In this document: positions 8,089-17,730 of the stretch, piece by piece
Layout: each line of letters starts with the position of its first letter
Numbering within the stretch: the first letter of the stretch is position 1
Assembly: GCA_009377495.1 (NCBI GenBank)
Contig: WHTZ01000021.1
Span: 22,679-86,678, forward strand
From: Luteitalea sp.
Lineage (GTDB): Bacteria; Acidobacteriota; Vicinamibacteria; Vicinamibacterales; Vicinamibacteraceae
Length of the DNA: 64,000 nt
Reading direction: 5' to 3'
Program-made: the position numbers and the translations under genes
Notes under the pieces: generated by a model
Told to the model about the DNA's origin: nothing
The model's database searches: none
The model's input: only the letters and a program-made list of their open reading frames with translations

Positions 8089-9638
8089 CCGAGGATCGCG
8101 CCTGCCCAGCGGCCATCGGGATCGATGCGGGCGGCACGACGCTCAAGGGCGTCGTCGTCAATCACCAGGGACGCGTGCTGGCGACACACCGCCTGCCGGC
8201 GGCTCCAGACGCGAAGGTCATCGTGACGCACGTGCGCGACCTCATCGACGCCCTCGCCGAGGCATGTGGAACGTGCCCGGACCACCTTGGCTTCGCCGCG
8301 CCTGGCGTTCCCGACGTCGCCAGCCGGTCGGTGGCCTTCCTGCCGGGCGGCAAGCTTCGCATCGAGCGTCTCGACTGGACCACGACGCTGGCCTGGCCAA
8401 CATCGATTCCCGTCATCAACGGGTTCCTCGGCGGCACGTCCACCGCGGTGCTCGACACGTTCTACGGGTTCTACACACCAGGCGACGCCCCGCGAAAAGT
8501 GATCGGTGGCGTTCCCGACCGCGTGGTCGCCGCGCTCCGTCGAGATGACGTCGTGCTGTTGCGTCCCAACACCTACGGGGCCGGCGCCGGCGTTACCTAT
8601 AATCCCGAGCGGTTGAAAGCCGTCTGGGACGAGCTGGCGGCGGCGGCGGGCGTCACCGTTCTCCACCACGCGTGGCTCCTCGACGTCGAGGTCGGTCGCT
8701 CCGGGCGCGTGGTGTCGGCCATCCTCGCAACCAAGAGCGGCCTGCTACGCGTGGAAGCCCGGCGCTTCATCGACGCCTCCGGCGACGCGGACCTCTGCGC
8801 CCTTGCAGGTGTGCCGTTCGAGCGCGCCGGTGATCTCGCGCCTGCGCAGACGCTCACGACAACGTTCCGATTGTGCAATGTCGACTTGGCCCGCTACGAG
8901 GCCGCGGGTGGCAAAGCCGTGCTGCATGCGCGCATGGCGGAGGCCGTCGAACAGGGACGCCACGCGTTGCCGCGGCGGAGCGGGAGTGCGCACCGCATGA
9001 CCATCGAGGGCTGCGTCGCCACGGTCGCCACGCGTGTGGCCGAGGTCGACGCGACAGATCCCTGGCAATTGAGCCGTGCCGAGCGTGACGGACGCCAGCA
9101 GGCGTTCGCATTCGAGCGGTTCTTTCGCGAGGCAGTGCCCGGGTTCGAGCGCTGCCGCATCGTGGCGCTCTCGACACAGATTGGTGTGCGAGAGACGCGG
9201 CGAGTGCATGGCGAGTATCGCCTCACGCGAGACGATTGCCTCAGCGTCCGGCGCTTCGACGATCGCATCCTTCTCTGCGGCGCGCCGATCGAAGATCACC
9301 GCGCGCCGCACCAGGGCGGGGCCGAGACCGTCTGGACGTACATGCCGGACGGCCAGGCGTACGATGTGCCGTACCGCACCCTCGTGCCGAAAGACCGTGA
9401 CGAGCTCTGGGTGGCGGGTCGCTGCTTCAGCGCCACGCACGACGCGCACGCCTCCTGCCGATCCATGGCGCAAACGATGTCGATGGGCCAGACCGCGGGC
9501 TTGGCCGCCGCGCTGTCGCTCGAGGAGGACTGCGGCGCGCGGAACGTCGCCGTGGCCCGCCTCCAGGATCGACTCCGCCTCGTCGGAGCCGTATTGGAAG
9601 TGCCAGCGGACGTGGCCACAGAGGCCCTGATGCCATGA
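8085..9638 (+). CDS. Chimera: ROK-kinase N-terminus fused in frame to a truncated FAD-dependent oxidoreductase
   Basis: Residues 4-111 are the N-terminal half of a ROK sugar kinase: IGIDAGGTTLKGVVVNHQGR (phosphate-binding motif), then LGFAAPGVPD, LPGGKLRIERLDW and TSIPVIN, where ROK kinases normally continue into NDA and the second lobe. From residue 113 the sequence is a PF12831-type FAD-dependent oxidoreductase (GFLGGTSTAVLDTFYGFYT, RKVIGGVPDRVV, RRFIDASGDADLCALAGVPF, YDVPYRTLVP, VAGRCFSATHDAHASCR). That domain normally begins with a GxGxxG FAD-binding fold ending just before GFLGG, and this is absent. The product therefore lacks the kinase catalytic lobe and the dinucleotide-binding motif and is probably inactive. 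The simplest history is an in-frame deletion between two adjacent operon genes near 8415-8423. A misassembly is the alternative. Both ends are coupled by ATGA overlaps. Confidence 0.8.
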   Translation: MTEDRACPAAIGIDAGGTTLKGVVVNHQGRVLATHRLPAAPDAKVIVTHVRDLIDALAEACGTCPDHLGFAAPGVPDVASRSVAFLPGGKLRIERLDWTTTLAWPTSIPVINGFLGGTSTAVLDTFYGFYTPGDAPRKVIGGVPDRVVAALRRDDVVLLRPNTYGAGAGVTYNPERLKAVWDELAAAAGVTVLHHAWLLDVEVGRSGRVVSAILATKSGLLRVEARRFIDASGDADLCALAGVPFERAGDLAPAQTLTTTFRLCNVDLARYEAAGGKAVLHARMAEAVEQGRHALPRRSGSAHRMTIEGCVATVATRVAEVDATDPWQLSRAERDGRQQAFAFERFFREAVPGFERCRIVALSTQIGVRETRRVHGEYRLTRDDCLSVRRFDDRILLCGAPIEDHRAPHQGGAETVWTYMPDGQAYDVPYRTLVPKDRDELWVAGRCFSATHDAHASCRSMAQTMSMGQTAGLAAALSLEEDCGARNVAVARLQDRLRLVGAVLEVPADVATEALMP

Positions 9639-10431
9639 GCTTCGTCAGAACGGTGCTCGGTGACGTGCCGGTCGAGACGTTGGGCGTCTGTTATGCGCAC
9701 GAGCACATCATCATCGATCCGTCATTTGCGACATATCTCGAGCCTGATTTCCTGCTCGATTCGGTCGATCTTGCAGCCAAGGAGCTCGGCGAGCTGGCCG
9801 CCGCGGGTGTCACGGCGATGGTCGATTCCATGCCCGCCGCGTGCGGGCGTAACGCGCGCAAGCTAGCCGAGGTGTCGCGACGCTCGGGCATCCATATCGT
9901 CTGTCCGACGGGTGTGCATCTGCGGAAGTACTATCCGCCCGGTCACTGGGTGGACCGTCTCGCTGTCGGCGAGCTCACGGAGCTTTTCGTCCGGGACATC
10001 GAGGACGGCATCGATGCAAACGATTACGCCGGGCCGACGCTGTCCCGCACGGCAGTGCGCGCCGGTGTCATCAAGGTGGCGACCGGCAACGCGCCGTTCT
10101 CGCCGCTGGAGCACCGGGCCTTCGTCGCGGCCGCGTGTGCCCACCACCAGACCGGCTGCCCTATCCTGACGCACACCGACCACGGTGCAGCCGCGCACGA
10201 GCAATGCGACTGGAGGCCGAGGGGGTGCGGCTGGAGCACGTCGTGTTGTCGCACGTGGATCGCCGAGTCGACCTGGATTACCACCGGAGCCTGCTCGAGC
10301 GTGGCGTCCGCCTCGAGTACGACAGCGGCATCCGCTGGCCGGGCCCGGCCAATCCAACCATTGATCTCCTGGCGGGGCTGGCGCCGGAGTTCCCGTCTCA
10401 GCTGCTGGATCACAGGGGCGGGACGCTGTAG
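9635..10431 (+). pseudogene. Phosphotriesterase-family metal hydrolase, frameshifted and 3'-truncated
   Basis: The first frame encodes VRTVLGDVPVETLGVCYAHE (with the HxH-type metal ligands, YAHEHI), VTAMVDSMPAACGRN, GVIKVATGNAPFS (the bridging Lys region) and CPILTHTDHGAAAHEQ. At about 10202-10204 it shifts: the continuation MRLEAEGVRLEHVVLSHVDR, LERGVRLEYDSGIRWPGP and PTIDLLAGLAPEFPSQ lies in another frame, ending at a stop near 10431. One lost base near the CAATG would explain the shift. The part after PEFPSQ, which normally carries the last metal-binding Asp, is missing too. As read, the enzyme is broken. It is the fourth gene of the operon and starts in an ATGA overlap. A sequencing error could account for the shift but not for the missing 3' end. 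Confidence 0.8.
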
Positions 10432-10524
10432 AGTCATCGCGTTCGCATCAAAAGATGCACAGCAGGCGTGTGTTTGTTCCCGCCGCTGGCGGGCCGTGAA
10501 CGTCTTCATGGCAGAGGAGAGGCT

Positions 10525-13500
10525 ATGCACACAGGAGCTCGCTCAGTTGTGGCGTTTGCGGTCGCGCTCGGCGCCTTGACGCTGAGCTCGGCAGTGGCGC
10601 AAGAGTTCCGCGCGACCGTCACGGGGCGCATCACGGATCAGTCGCGGGGCGCCATGCCGGGCGTCACGGTCGTCGTCACGAATACGGAAACGAACGAAAC
10701 CGCCACAGCGGTCGCGAGCGCTGACGGGGCGTACTCAATCCCGTTCCTCCAGCCCGGTGTCTATACGCTGACGGCTGAGCTCGACGGCTTCAAGACATAC
10801 ACGCAGGAGGACCTTCGGCTCCAGGTGGGCCAGACGGCCACGGTCAACATCGCGATGCAGGTGGGTGACCTGACCGAGACGGTCACCGTCACGGGCGACA
10901 CCCTCGAGGCCAGCCGGGCCGACCGCGGCATGGTCATCGACAGCCGGCGCGTCACCGAGATCCCGCTCAACACGCGGAATCCGTTCATGCTGTCGCTGCT
11001 CTCCTCCGGCATCACCTTCAACGGCCCCGCGATTTACCAACGGCCATTCGACAACGGCGCCATTGCCGACTGGTCGATCAACGGGGGAGCGAATCGCAAC
11101 AACGAGTTCCTGCTCGACGGCGCTCCGAACAACTCGGTTCAGGGCGGCAACAATATTGCCTACGTGCCGCCAGCCGACTCCGTTGGAGAGTTCAAGATCG
11201 TTCAGAACAGCTACGACGCGCAGTACGGCCGGTCGGCGGGCGGTACTATCAACGTGTCGCTCAAGTCCGGCACGAACGACTTTCACGGTACCGGCTACGA
11301 GTTCGCCAGGAGGAAGGCGCTCGATGCGAACACCGAAATCAACAAGCGCCGCGGCGAGCCGACGCCGGGCCACACGCTCGACCAGTACGGTTTCCAGATC
11401 GATGGCCCCATCGTCCGCGACCGGACGTTCTTCATGGTGGCCCTCGAGGACTACAACGAAGAGACGCCGAACATTGAAATCGAGAGCTTCCCCGACGGGG
11501 CGCTCCGCAGAGGCGATTTCAGCGATCTCGTCACGGCCAGCGGCCAGCCCATTACGATTTACGACCCGGCCACCGGACGCGTCGACGCGAACGGCACCTT
11601 CGTGCGCGACCCATTTCCCAACAACATCATTCCGGAGAACCGCATCAGCCCGATCGCGAGGGCCCTCATGGACAGCTGGCCGATGCCCAATTCGGCGCCG
11701 GCCGAAGGGTGCCAGCCGTGGCGCTGCAATTTCCTCCTCGCGCCCAACATCGCGCGAGACGACTTCTACAACTTCGTGACCAAGGTCGATCACGTCGTCA
11801 GCACGAATACGAGGATGTTTGTGCGGTATGCGCAGAACGATCGGACCTCCATTCGAAGCACCAACGGCATTCCCGGTCCGCCCGAGGACGGGTTTCGGCC
11901 ACACATTCGCGAGAACTACACGGGTGTCTGGGACTTGGTGCATACCGTCAACTCCTCGCTCGTCCTAAACGTCCGCTCATCGCTGAACCGATACGTCGAG
12001 GCCAATCGGACCGACGCCGGCCTGGGCTTTGACGCGACCACGCTCGGCTTCCCGACCGACCTCGTCAACCAACTCCCACAGCAGATATTTCCCAGGATTG
12101 AGATCACCAATGAATTCACCAACCTGGGACGGGGCACGTTTGACGAGGGCACGACGACGGTGTTCGGCTTTCAACCGAACTTCTCCTGGCTCAAAGGCAG
12201 GCACACCTTTCGCGGTGGCCTCGATATGCGCATGACCTGGCTCGCGCGGGAGAACAGCGGCCAGGCCGGGATGCTCGTCCAGTTCAACGACACCTTCACG
12301 CGCCAGCAGTGGGACCAGGCGGATCCGTTGAGCGGTAGCAGCTTTGCCTCGTTCCTGCTCGGTTATCCAACCTCCGGGCGTGTCGACAACAACGTGTTCC
12401 CCACGTTTCGGTGGAACTACTTCGCGCCATGGTTCCAAGACGACTGGAAGGTCACGGACCGGCTCACGCTCAACTTTGGTCTTCGGTGGGATTTCAACTC
12501 GCCGGTCTGGGAAGAAGACAACCGTCTCAACTTTGCCTTCGATCCCACGGTCGCCAACCCCGCCAATGACCGCATCAACCACGAGGTGTTTCCGCGCGAC
12601 ATCTTGGGTGGGCTCCAGTTCATTGGGGAGCCCGACGCGCCAGCCAAGTATCCCTACGAGTTCGATACGAACAATATCCAGCCGAGGATTGGCTTTGCCT
12701 ACATGCTGAACGACCAGACCATTCTGAAGGGCGGCTACGGGCTGTACTACATGAACCCCACCGCCACGTCGTTTTCCACGGGATTCAGCATCGAGACGCC
12801 CATCGTGGCCTCAGCGGATGGTGGCCGATCGCCCACGGTGACCCTCGAGAATCCGTTCCCGGATGGGATCGCCGAGCCCCCCGGCTCCGCGCTCGGCCTG
12901 GAGACGTTTCTCGGCCACGGGCTCAGCTTTTCGAACCCGGAGTTCGAGATCCCCAAGGTGCACCAGTTCCATCTTGGCGTGCAGCGCTTCCTCGGCTGGA
13001 ACACCTCAGTGGAGCTCGCCTACGTTGGCTCCCGAACGCGAGGCCTGCAAACGAGCTGGGACGCATTCAACGAGCCGCCGGTCGAGCTCCGTGACGCCTG
13101 CAATCCCGCGCTGGGTGGCGACCCGGCGTTCTGCCGCGAACGGCTGCCGAACCCCTTTCAGGGGGTCGCCGGCTTCGAAGGCACGGAACGGTTCGAGAGC
13201 GCGACCCTCGATCGCTGGTCGCTCAGCCGACCGTTTCCGCAATTCGACGCGATCACCGAGTCTGAGCGGAACGACGGGCGCATCAACTACAACTCCTTCC
13301 AGGCCGTCGTTGACAAGCGCTTCTCGCAAGGGCTCGCCCTCAACGCGACCTACACCTGGTCGCGCATGACCGAACGCTCGGGCTGGCTCGATGCGTCCCG
13401 CCTGATCCCGCAAGAGGGACTCGCGGCGACGGATCGACCGCATCGCCTCACGTTCTCCGCGGTGTACGACCTGCCGATCGGGAATGGACGCCACTTCCTC

Positions 13501-14073
13501 ACCGAGGCGCGAGGCCCGCTCAACGCGATCGTCGGCGGGTGGGAAGTGGCCGCCATCGCCATCTTCAACAGCGGCCAGCCGTGGGACCTGCCGAACGTGT
13601 ACCTGGACCCGGACGGCACGACCGACCGCATCAACGCCGCCGCTATCAACACGGCCGGTCGCGACGACGGGGATGTCATTCGGGCGATCAACGCTCCCTG
13701 CACCGCGAGATGGGACGATAGCGGCGTCATTGTCCCGCGGGGACCCTTCGACCAGGCGGGGTGCACGGAGGCGTGGTTCATCACACCCCCGTCGTTCTCG
13801 TCAAACCGTGTGGTCCCGCTCCGCTCCGACGATATCCGCCGGACGCCGTATCGCCAGTTGGACGTCAACTTCGCCAAAATGACGCAGCTGACACGTGACA
13901 TCCGGGTGCAGTTTCGCGTGGAGATCTTCAACATCCTGAATATCGCCAACTACGAGATGGTGCAGTTCAACTCGGACCTCGATAGCCCGGAGTTCGGGAC
14001 GATTCACAAGAACGACGTGGACCAGTCCAACGCCCCGCGCCAGATCCAGCTCGCCGTCAAGGTGATCTGGTGA
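10525..14073 (+). CDS. Oar-type TonB-dependent receptor 1
   Basis: This 1182-residue outer-membrane protein starts MHTGARSVVAFAVALGALTL and has a Sec signal cleaved near SSAVAQ. A carboxypeptidase-regulatory beta-sandwich follows (TVTGRITDQSRGAMPGVTVV, GAYSIPFLQPGVYTLTAELD). The plug domain comes next (RNNEFLLDGAPNNSVQGGNN, DAQYGRSAGGTINVSLKSGT), then a long beta-barrel ending in an aromatic residue (QLAVKVIW). Such receptors import or bind oligosaccharides, peptides or other large ligands using TonB energy. ATG 10525 was chosen because GAGGAGAG lies just upstream and the signal peptide starts there. It follows the broken phosphotriesterase gene by about 90 bp. No SusD-like partner is nearby. 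Confidence 0.92.
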   Translation: MHTGARSVVAFAVALGALTLSSAVAQEFRATVTGRITDQSRGAMPGVTVVVTNTETNETATAVASADGAYSIPFLQPGVYTLTAELDGFKTYTQEDLRLQVGQTATVNIAMQVGDLTETVTVTGDTLEASRADRGMVIDSRRVTEIPLNTRNPFMLSLLSSGITFNGPAIYQRPFDNGAIADWSINGGANRNNEFLLDGAPNNSVQGGNNIAYVPPADSVGEFKIVQNSYDAQYGRSAGGTINVSLKSGTNDFHGTGYEFARRKALDANTEINKRRGEPTPGHTLDQYGFQIDGPIVRDRTFFMVALEDYNEETPNIEIESFPDGALRRGDFSDLVTASGQPITIYDPATGRVDANGTFVRDPFPNNIIPENRISPIARALMDSWPMPNSAPAEGCQPWRCNFLLAPNIARDDFYNFVTKVDHVVSTNTRMFVRYAQNDRTSIRSTNGIPGPPEDGFRPHIRENYTGVWDLVHTVNSSLVLNVRSSLNRYVEANRTDAGLGFDATTLGFPTDLVNQLPQQIFPRIEITNEFTNLGRGTFDEGTTTVFGFQPNFSWLKGRHTFRGGLDMRMTWLARENSGQAGMLVQFNDTFTRQQWDQADPLSGSSFASFLLGYPTSGRVDNNVFPTFRWNYFAPWFQDDWKVTDRLTLNFGLRWDFNSPVWEEDNRLNFAFDPTVANPANDRINHEVFPRDILGGLQFIGEPDAPAKYPYEFDTNNIQPRIGFAYMLNDQTILKGGYGLYYMNPTATSFSTGFSIETPIVASADGGRSPTVTLENPFPDGIAEPPGSALGLETFLGHGLSFSNPEFEIPKVHQFHLGVQRFLGWNTSVELAYVGSRTRGLQTSWDAFNEPPVELRDACNPALGGDPAFCRERLPNPFQGVAGFEGTERFESATLDRWSLSRPFPQFDAITESERNDGRINYNSFQAVVDKRFSQGLALNATYTWSRMTERSGWLDASRLIPQEGLAATDRPHRLTFSAVYDLPIGNGRHFLTEARGPLNAIVGGWEVAAIAIFNSGQPWDLPNVYLDPDGTTDRINAAAINTAGRDDGDVIRAINAPCTARWDDSGVIVPRGPFDQAGCTEAWFITPPSFSSNRVVPLRSDDIRRTPYRQLDVNFAKMTQLTRDIRVQFRVEIFNILNIANYEMVQFNSDLDSPEFGTIHKNDVDQSNAPRQIQLAVKVIW

Positions 14074-14156
14074 CGGCGCTTCCCCTCCTCGCAGGGCGCG
14101 CGGCCCGATAGCATCTCACGCCCGTCGTTTCCTCCAACCTTTTTGTCGGGCGCGAC

Positions 14157-14184
14157 GACGAGGGGCCTCAAGGCCCGTCGCTAC
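14157..14184 (+). repeat. Palindromic repeat GACGAGGGGCCT...AGGCCCGTCGCTAC, short form
   Basis: The sequence GACGAGGGGCCT, CA, AGGCCCGTCGCTAC can fold into a hairpin. The same end sequences, in the opposite orientation and separated by a 56-bp insert, recur at 29829-29910. It lies in the 3' region after TonB receptor 1 and could also slow transcription, although no U-tract follows. Confidence 0.6.
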
Positions 14185-14219
14185 GTGTTCGAGTTCAGCG
14201 CCCTCGCCGTATATTCTTC

Positions 14220-14249
14220 TTGACACGATAAGCGACAGAGCTGTAGCGT
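14220..14249 (+). promoter_or_regulatory. Candidate sigma-70-type promoter upstream of the NagB-like operon
   Basis: TTGACA at 14220-14225 is followed after 18 bp by TAGCGT. It sits about 110 bp before the chosen start of the NagB-like gene. The -35 context TCTTGACACGA also occurs at 36671-36681, before TonB receptor 3. The -10 is poor, so confidence is low. Confidence 0.35.
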
Positions 14250-14357
14250 AGGGATTCAATAAAACCTTTCATGCCACGATATCCCAACAATTATGAAGGA
14301 GAGCAGACGCCTCTTTGGCGGCGCGATAGCTCAGCCAGAGACATCTCGGGAGACCAT

Positions 14358-15290
14358 ATGGTTATGAGACCGCTGAGTAAAATCGCGCAAGGATGGTGGG
14401 ATTACACCACGCTCGATGAAGCGATCCTGAGAGAGGCATCTCATCTCAGCCCGAAGCAGATGGCAGGCTTGGACCGCGAGGGATTTCATATCGCCTTTTA
14501 CGACACGCTGGAAGAATTCTATCTGGCCGAAGCCCTGGAATACATCTCTGCGTGGTCACAGGCAACGCCAGACGATCCCGTAGGCATCTGTGGTCCCATC
14601 GGCCCGACCGAGCAACTGCCCCTTGTGGCACGACTGATCAACGAGCTGGGTCTGAGTCTGCGGAACGCACACTTCTGGGCCATGGACGAATGGGTGCTCG
14701 ATGGGAAGGAGGTCCCGCCCTCACATCCTCTGTCCTTTGCGCGAACCAATCTCGAGCTCTGCTTTGATCGGATCGATAAGCGCCTCGCCATGCCCAGGGA
14801 GAACATCCATTTCCCCACGTGTCGCCCTGCAGAATACCGCAGGAGCTTTGAGCACGTCCGCTGCGCGGTGATGCAGGGAGGACAGGGAGAGGTGAAGCAC
14901 TGGGCGTTTAACGATCCCTTCCGTCGCCACGGCCAATATCAGGACGAACCGCCATCAATCGAGGAATATCTCGGGCTCTCGACCCGTGTCGTTGACCTGC
15001 ATCCTCTCACCATCCTTCAAAATGCACGAACGTCGGCAAACGGCAATCTGTGTCAGGTTCCAACGCAGGCGGTCACCGTGGGCCCGGTGGAAACGTGGAA
15101 GGCGGAGAAGGTATCGATATGGCACGCAGGAGCTCATGACAATCCCTTCGGCATACGTCTGACAACACTGATGATTGCAGAGAGAATCCTCGATAGCTCG
15201 GTCCCCATGTCGTTGTTAGCCCTTCATCCGAACGTCCACTTCCACGTTTACCGCGGGGGACTTGGAAACACCAGTGTGGAATTGCACTAA
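14358..15290 (+). CDS. Glucosamine-6-phosphate deaminase/isomerase-like protein (NagB family)
   Basis: The roughly 310-residue product belongs to the NagB/RpiA-fold family of amino-sugar-phosphate isomerase/deaminases. Visible segments are [73 protein letters not shown] and [16 protein letters not shown]. The expected cytoplasmic reaction is conversion of a hexosamine 6-phosphate to a ketose 6-phosphate plus ammonia. I chose ATG 14358 because GGGAG lies 5 bp before it and the family begins with MRPLS...WWDYTTLD; an ATG at 14271 would add 29 residues. It is the first gene of a five-gene operon with a kinase and an aldolase that could process the ketose phosphate. The exact sugar (gluco or galacto) is not determined. 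Confidence 0.8.
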   Translation: MVMRPLSKIAQGWWDYTTLDEAILREASHLSPKQMAGLDREGFHIAFYDTLEEFYLAEALEYISAWSQATPDDPVGICGPIGPTEQLPLVARLINELGLSLRNAHFWAMDEWVLDGKEVPPSHPLSFARTNLELCFDRIDKRLAMPRENIHFPTCRPAEYRRSFEHVRCAVMQGGQGEVKHWAFNDPFRRHGQYQDEPPSIEEYLGLSTRVVDLHPLTILQNARTSANGNLCQVPTQAVTVGPVETWKAEKVSIWHAGAHDNPFGIRLTTLMIAERILDSSVPMSLLALHPNVHFHVYRGGLGNTSVELH

Positions 15291-15300
15291 GTCCTCCGGA

Positions 15301-16692
15301 ATGATCCTCATCGTTCTGTTGAGCTTCGCATCCACGGTGTGGGGCGAAGAGCTTCGCGTGGGGAGAGCGGCCGTACGGATCACTCCCGAAGTAGGCACCC
15401 CTATGGGAAGCTCCTACGGTATCGCCATTTCGGAGGGAATTCACGACGACCTTTTTGCCAAAGCCATTGTCTTTGAACGCGACGGTGTCAAGGCGGCTCT
15501 CGTCGCGTGCGACCTTATCAGCATCCGAAAGGCGATCGTGGAGGACGCACGGCGGTTGATTGAGGCACGGACTGGCCTGAAAGGGCAACACGTGATCCTG
15601 AGTGCCACCCACGGTCACGCTGGACCCCAGATGCATCCGATGTTTCTGCGGATTCTGGGAGGAGAGCCGGAACAGAAGGGCCTGGAATATATTCGCCGTC
15701 TGCCGGAATGGATTGCCGAAAGCGTGCGAAAAGCGGAGGAGAATCTCCAGCCTGCGCGCCTGTCGGTGGGAACGATTCGTGAAGACGCTATCAGTTTCAA
15801 CCGCCGCTTTCTCATGCGGGACGGTTCCGTGCGGATGAATCCCGGCCGTCAGAATGCCGCCGCAGTACGACCCGTTGGGCCCATTGATCCAATCGTTTCA
15901 GTGGCGAACTTTGAAGCGAGCGAATCGGGCGAGAGTCTTGCGACCATGGTAAACTTCGCTCTCCATGTCGCGGTTGTAGGCGGGCGCCAAATCTCAGCGG
16001 ACTTTCCCGGCGTCTTGTCCCGACGCCTCGCCGCGGTCAGGGGACGAGAAGCCCTGACCGTCTTCACCAACGGAATGTCTGGAAACATCAATCATATTGA
16101 CACCAGTCGACAGACACAATCGACAGGCCAGCAGGAGGCAGAACGCATCGGAACAGTGCTGGAGGCACGCGTCCGCCAGGCCCTTCGCACGCTGCGACCG
16201 GTGAGCTCAGCTCCACTCCGCGTGCGGAGTCGAAGAGTCGAGCTTTCCGTTCGCCCGGTTCGCGACGAAGAAGTCGAAGAAGCCAAGCGGCTGATGTCTC
16301 GCGTCGGCAGCCGCTCGGCCCCACCCTTTCACGACGTCGTCCGTGCCTGGAGGGTGATTGATCTGTCCGAAATGGCGTCGGGCGTTCTGGCAACCGAAGT
16401 GCAGGCACTTACCCTCGGTGACGAGGTGGCCTTTGTGGGCTTTCCGGGAGATGCCTTTGTAGAGCTCGGTCTGGGAATCAAATCAAGCTCACCCTTTCCG
16501 TTCACGGTTGTGGGCGAACAGGCCGGAACCGGAGCCATCAGCTACGTTCCGAACCTCAAGGCGTTCTGGGAAGGAGGCTACGAAGTGATCAGCGCGCGCT
16601 TTCTTCCCGGAGGAGGGGAGCGACTCGTGGAAGCCGTCCAGCGGCTGCTGATCGAGCTGTATCCTCACAAGCCGGTGGCACCGGTGCACTGA
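15301..16692 (+). CDS. Neutral ceramidase-like exported amidohydrolase 1
   Basis: The 463-residue protein matches the N-terminal catalytic domain of neutral/alkaline non-lysosomal ceramidases (PF04734), zinc enzymes that hydrolyse N-acyl amide bonds. MILIVLLSFASTVWGEE is a Sec signal. ELRVGRAAVRITPEVGTPMG is the family's start; ILSATHGHAGPQ carries the His metal ligands; NFALHVAVVGGRQISADFPG has another His; and TNGMSGNINHID corresponds to the active-site serine loop. It lacks the C-terminal Ig-like domain of true ceramidases, so lipid specificity is uncertain. It starts 10 bp after the NagB-like gene. An exported amidase among cytoplasmic amino-sugar genes suggests it may release an N-acyl group from the substrate, which is inference. 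Confidence 0.78.
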   Translation: MILIVLLSFASTVWGEELRVGRAAVRITPEVGTPMGSSYGIAISEGIHDDLFAKAIVFERDGVKAALVACDLISIRKAIVEDARRLIEARTGLKGQHVILSATHGHAGPQMHPMFLRILGGEPEQKGLEYIRRLPEWIAESVRKAEENLQPARLSVGTIREDAISFNRRFLMRDGSVRMNPGRQNAAAVRPVGPIDPIVSVANFEASESGESLATMVNFALHVAVVGGRQISADFPGVLSRRLAAVRGREALTVFTNGMSGNINHIDTSRQTQSTGQQEAERIGTVLEARVRQALRTLRPVSSAPLRVRSRRVELSVRPVRDEEVEEAKRLMSRVGSRSAPPFHDVVRAWRVIDLSEMASGVLATEVQALTLGDEVAFVGFPGDAFVELGLGIKSSSPFPFTVVGEQAGTGAISYVPNLKAFWEGGYEVISARFLPGGGERLVEAVQRLLIELYPHKPVAPVH

Positions 16693-16777
16693 TCGCCATC
16701 CTCATGTGCAGGTGATCGGCAGGACATACACGCCCGAACGGCGACGTCCGCGCTCGCGAGGCGCAGCCAAGAACCTC

Positions 16778-16835
16778 GGTAGGGCCCGCCTCGCCGAGGC
16801 GGCCGTGACGGCGCGCTCGGCGAGCGCGCCCTACC
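16778..16835. repeat. Palindromic intergenic repeat with outer arms GGTAGGGC/GCCCTACC
   Basis: Eight-base arms at 16778-16785 and 16828-16835 enclose two smaller hairpins, GCCTCGCCGAGGC and GCGCTCGGCGAGCGC. The element fills the middle of the 198-bp gap between the ceramidase-like and aldolase genes. It resembles the REP/BIME class of bacterial palindromes. It lies inside a probable operon, so it could affect mRNA stability between genes. Confidence 0.6.
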
Positions 16836-16890
16836 ATCCAACTCTGAGCGCATTCGCACTTCATCCATTCGCCAAACACAAGCGAGACAC

Positions 16891-17730
16891 ATGCAACCGT
16901 TACCTCGACTTCACCGCCTTTTTGATGCCGATGGCAAGTGCTTTGATGTCGCCCTCGATCACGGGTTCTTCAACGAACGTGCTTTCCTGGAAGGCATCAG
17001 AGACATACCCAAAGCGATCCGCACGATCATCGACGCAGCACCAGATGCCATACAGTTGAGCCCCGGCCAGGCAGTCCATCTGCAATCCAGTCCAGGCCCG
17101 AGAAAGCCAGCGTTGGTCATGCGCACCGACGTTGCCAATGTCTACGGATCACAACTCCCGCGCACCCTCTTCAGTCAACTTACCGACGATGCAGTTACCC
17201 AGGCGGTTCGACTCGATGCCGCGTGTGTCGTTGTCAACTTGTTGCTTCTTCCTGACCAGCCGGAACTGCACCAACGGTGTGTGGAGAATATCTGCCGCCT
17301 CAAGCCGGCATGTGAGGTGTTGGGAATGCCCCTGATGGTCGAGCCCCTCGTGATGCAGGCGAACGAGATCACGGGAGGCTACATGGTCGACGGGAACCTT
17401 GACAAGATTCTGCCCCTCGTGCGCCAGGCCGTCGAGCTTGGGGCCAATGTGATCAAGGCTGACCCCTGCGACGATCTCTCCAAGTACTGCCAGGTTGTCG
17501 AAGTGGCGGGCGGCGTTCCGGTACTCGTGAGGGGCGGCGGGAAAGCTGCGGAAGAAGAAATCCTCGAACGCACCTTTGCGGTCATACAACAGGGGGCTTC
17601 GGGCATCGTCTATGGCCGCAACATCATTCAACACGAACATCCCGCTCTCATGACGAGAGCTCTGATGGCGATCGTTCACGATGGAGCGACACCGGACCAG
17701 GCGCTGAAGCTGCTTAGGACGTCTCGATGA
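16891..17730 (+). CDS. Class I aldolase of the DeoC/FbaB/LsrF family
   Basis: The 279-residue protein has the TIM-barrel pattern of class I fructose- or tagatose-bisphosphate aldolases and relatives. It begins with LFDADGKCFDVALDHGFFNE (DHG motif). The Schiff-base lysine is K189 in GANVIKADPCDDL, and the phosphate-binding end is PVLVRGGGKAAEEEIL plus GASGIVYGRNIIQHEHP. It should cleave a phosphorylated ketose or keto-acid into two smaller pieces in the cytoplasm. With the NagB-like and PfkB genes in the same operon, a hexosamine phosphate to ketose phosphate to ketose bisphosphate to triose phosphate route is plausible. Its stop overlaps the next start (ATGA). The exact substrate cannot be fixed from sequence. 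Confidence 0.85.
   Translation: MQPLPRLHRLFDADGKCFDVALDHGFFNERAFLEGIRDIPKAIRTIIDAAPDAIQLSPGQAVHLQSSPGPRKPALVMRTDVANVYGSQLPRTLFSQLTDDAVTQAVRLDAACVVVNLLLLPDQPELHQRCVENICRLKPACEVLGMPLMVEPLVMQANEITGGYMVDGNLDKILPLVRQAVELGANVIKADPCDDLSKYCQVVEVAGGVPVLVRGGGKAAEEEILERTFAVIQQGASGIVYGRNIIQHEHPALMTRALMAIVHDGATPDQALKLLRTSR

Noticed and set aside
10468..10524. Upstream start for TonB receptor 1
   Set aside because: The ribosome-binding site GAGGAGAG and the signal peptide both indicate ATG 10525.
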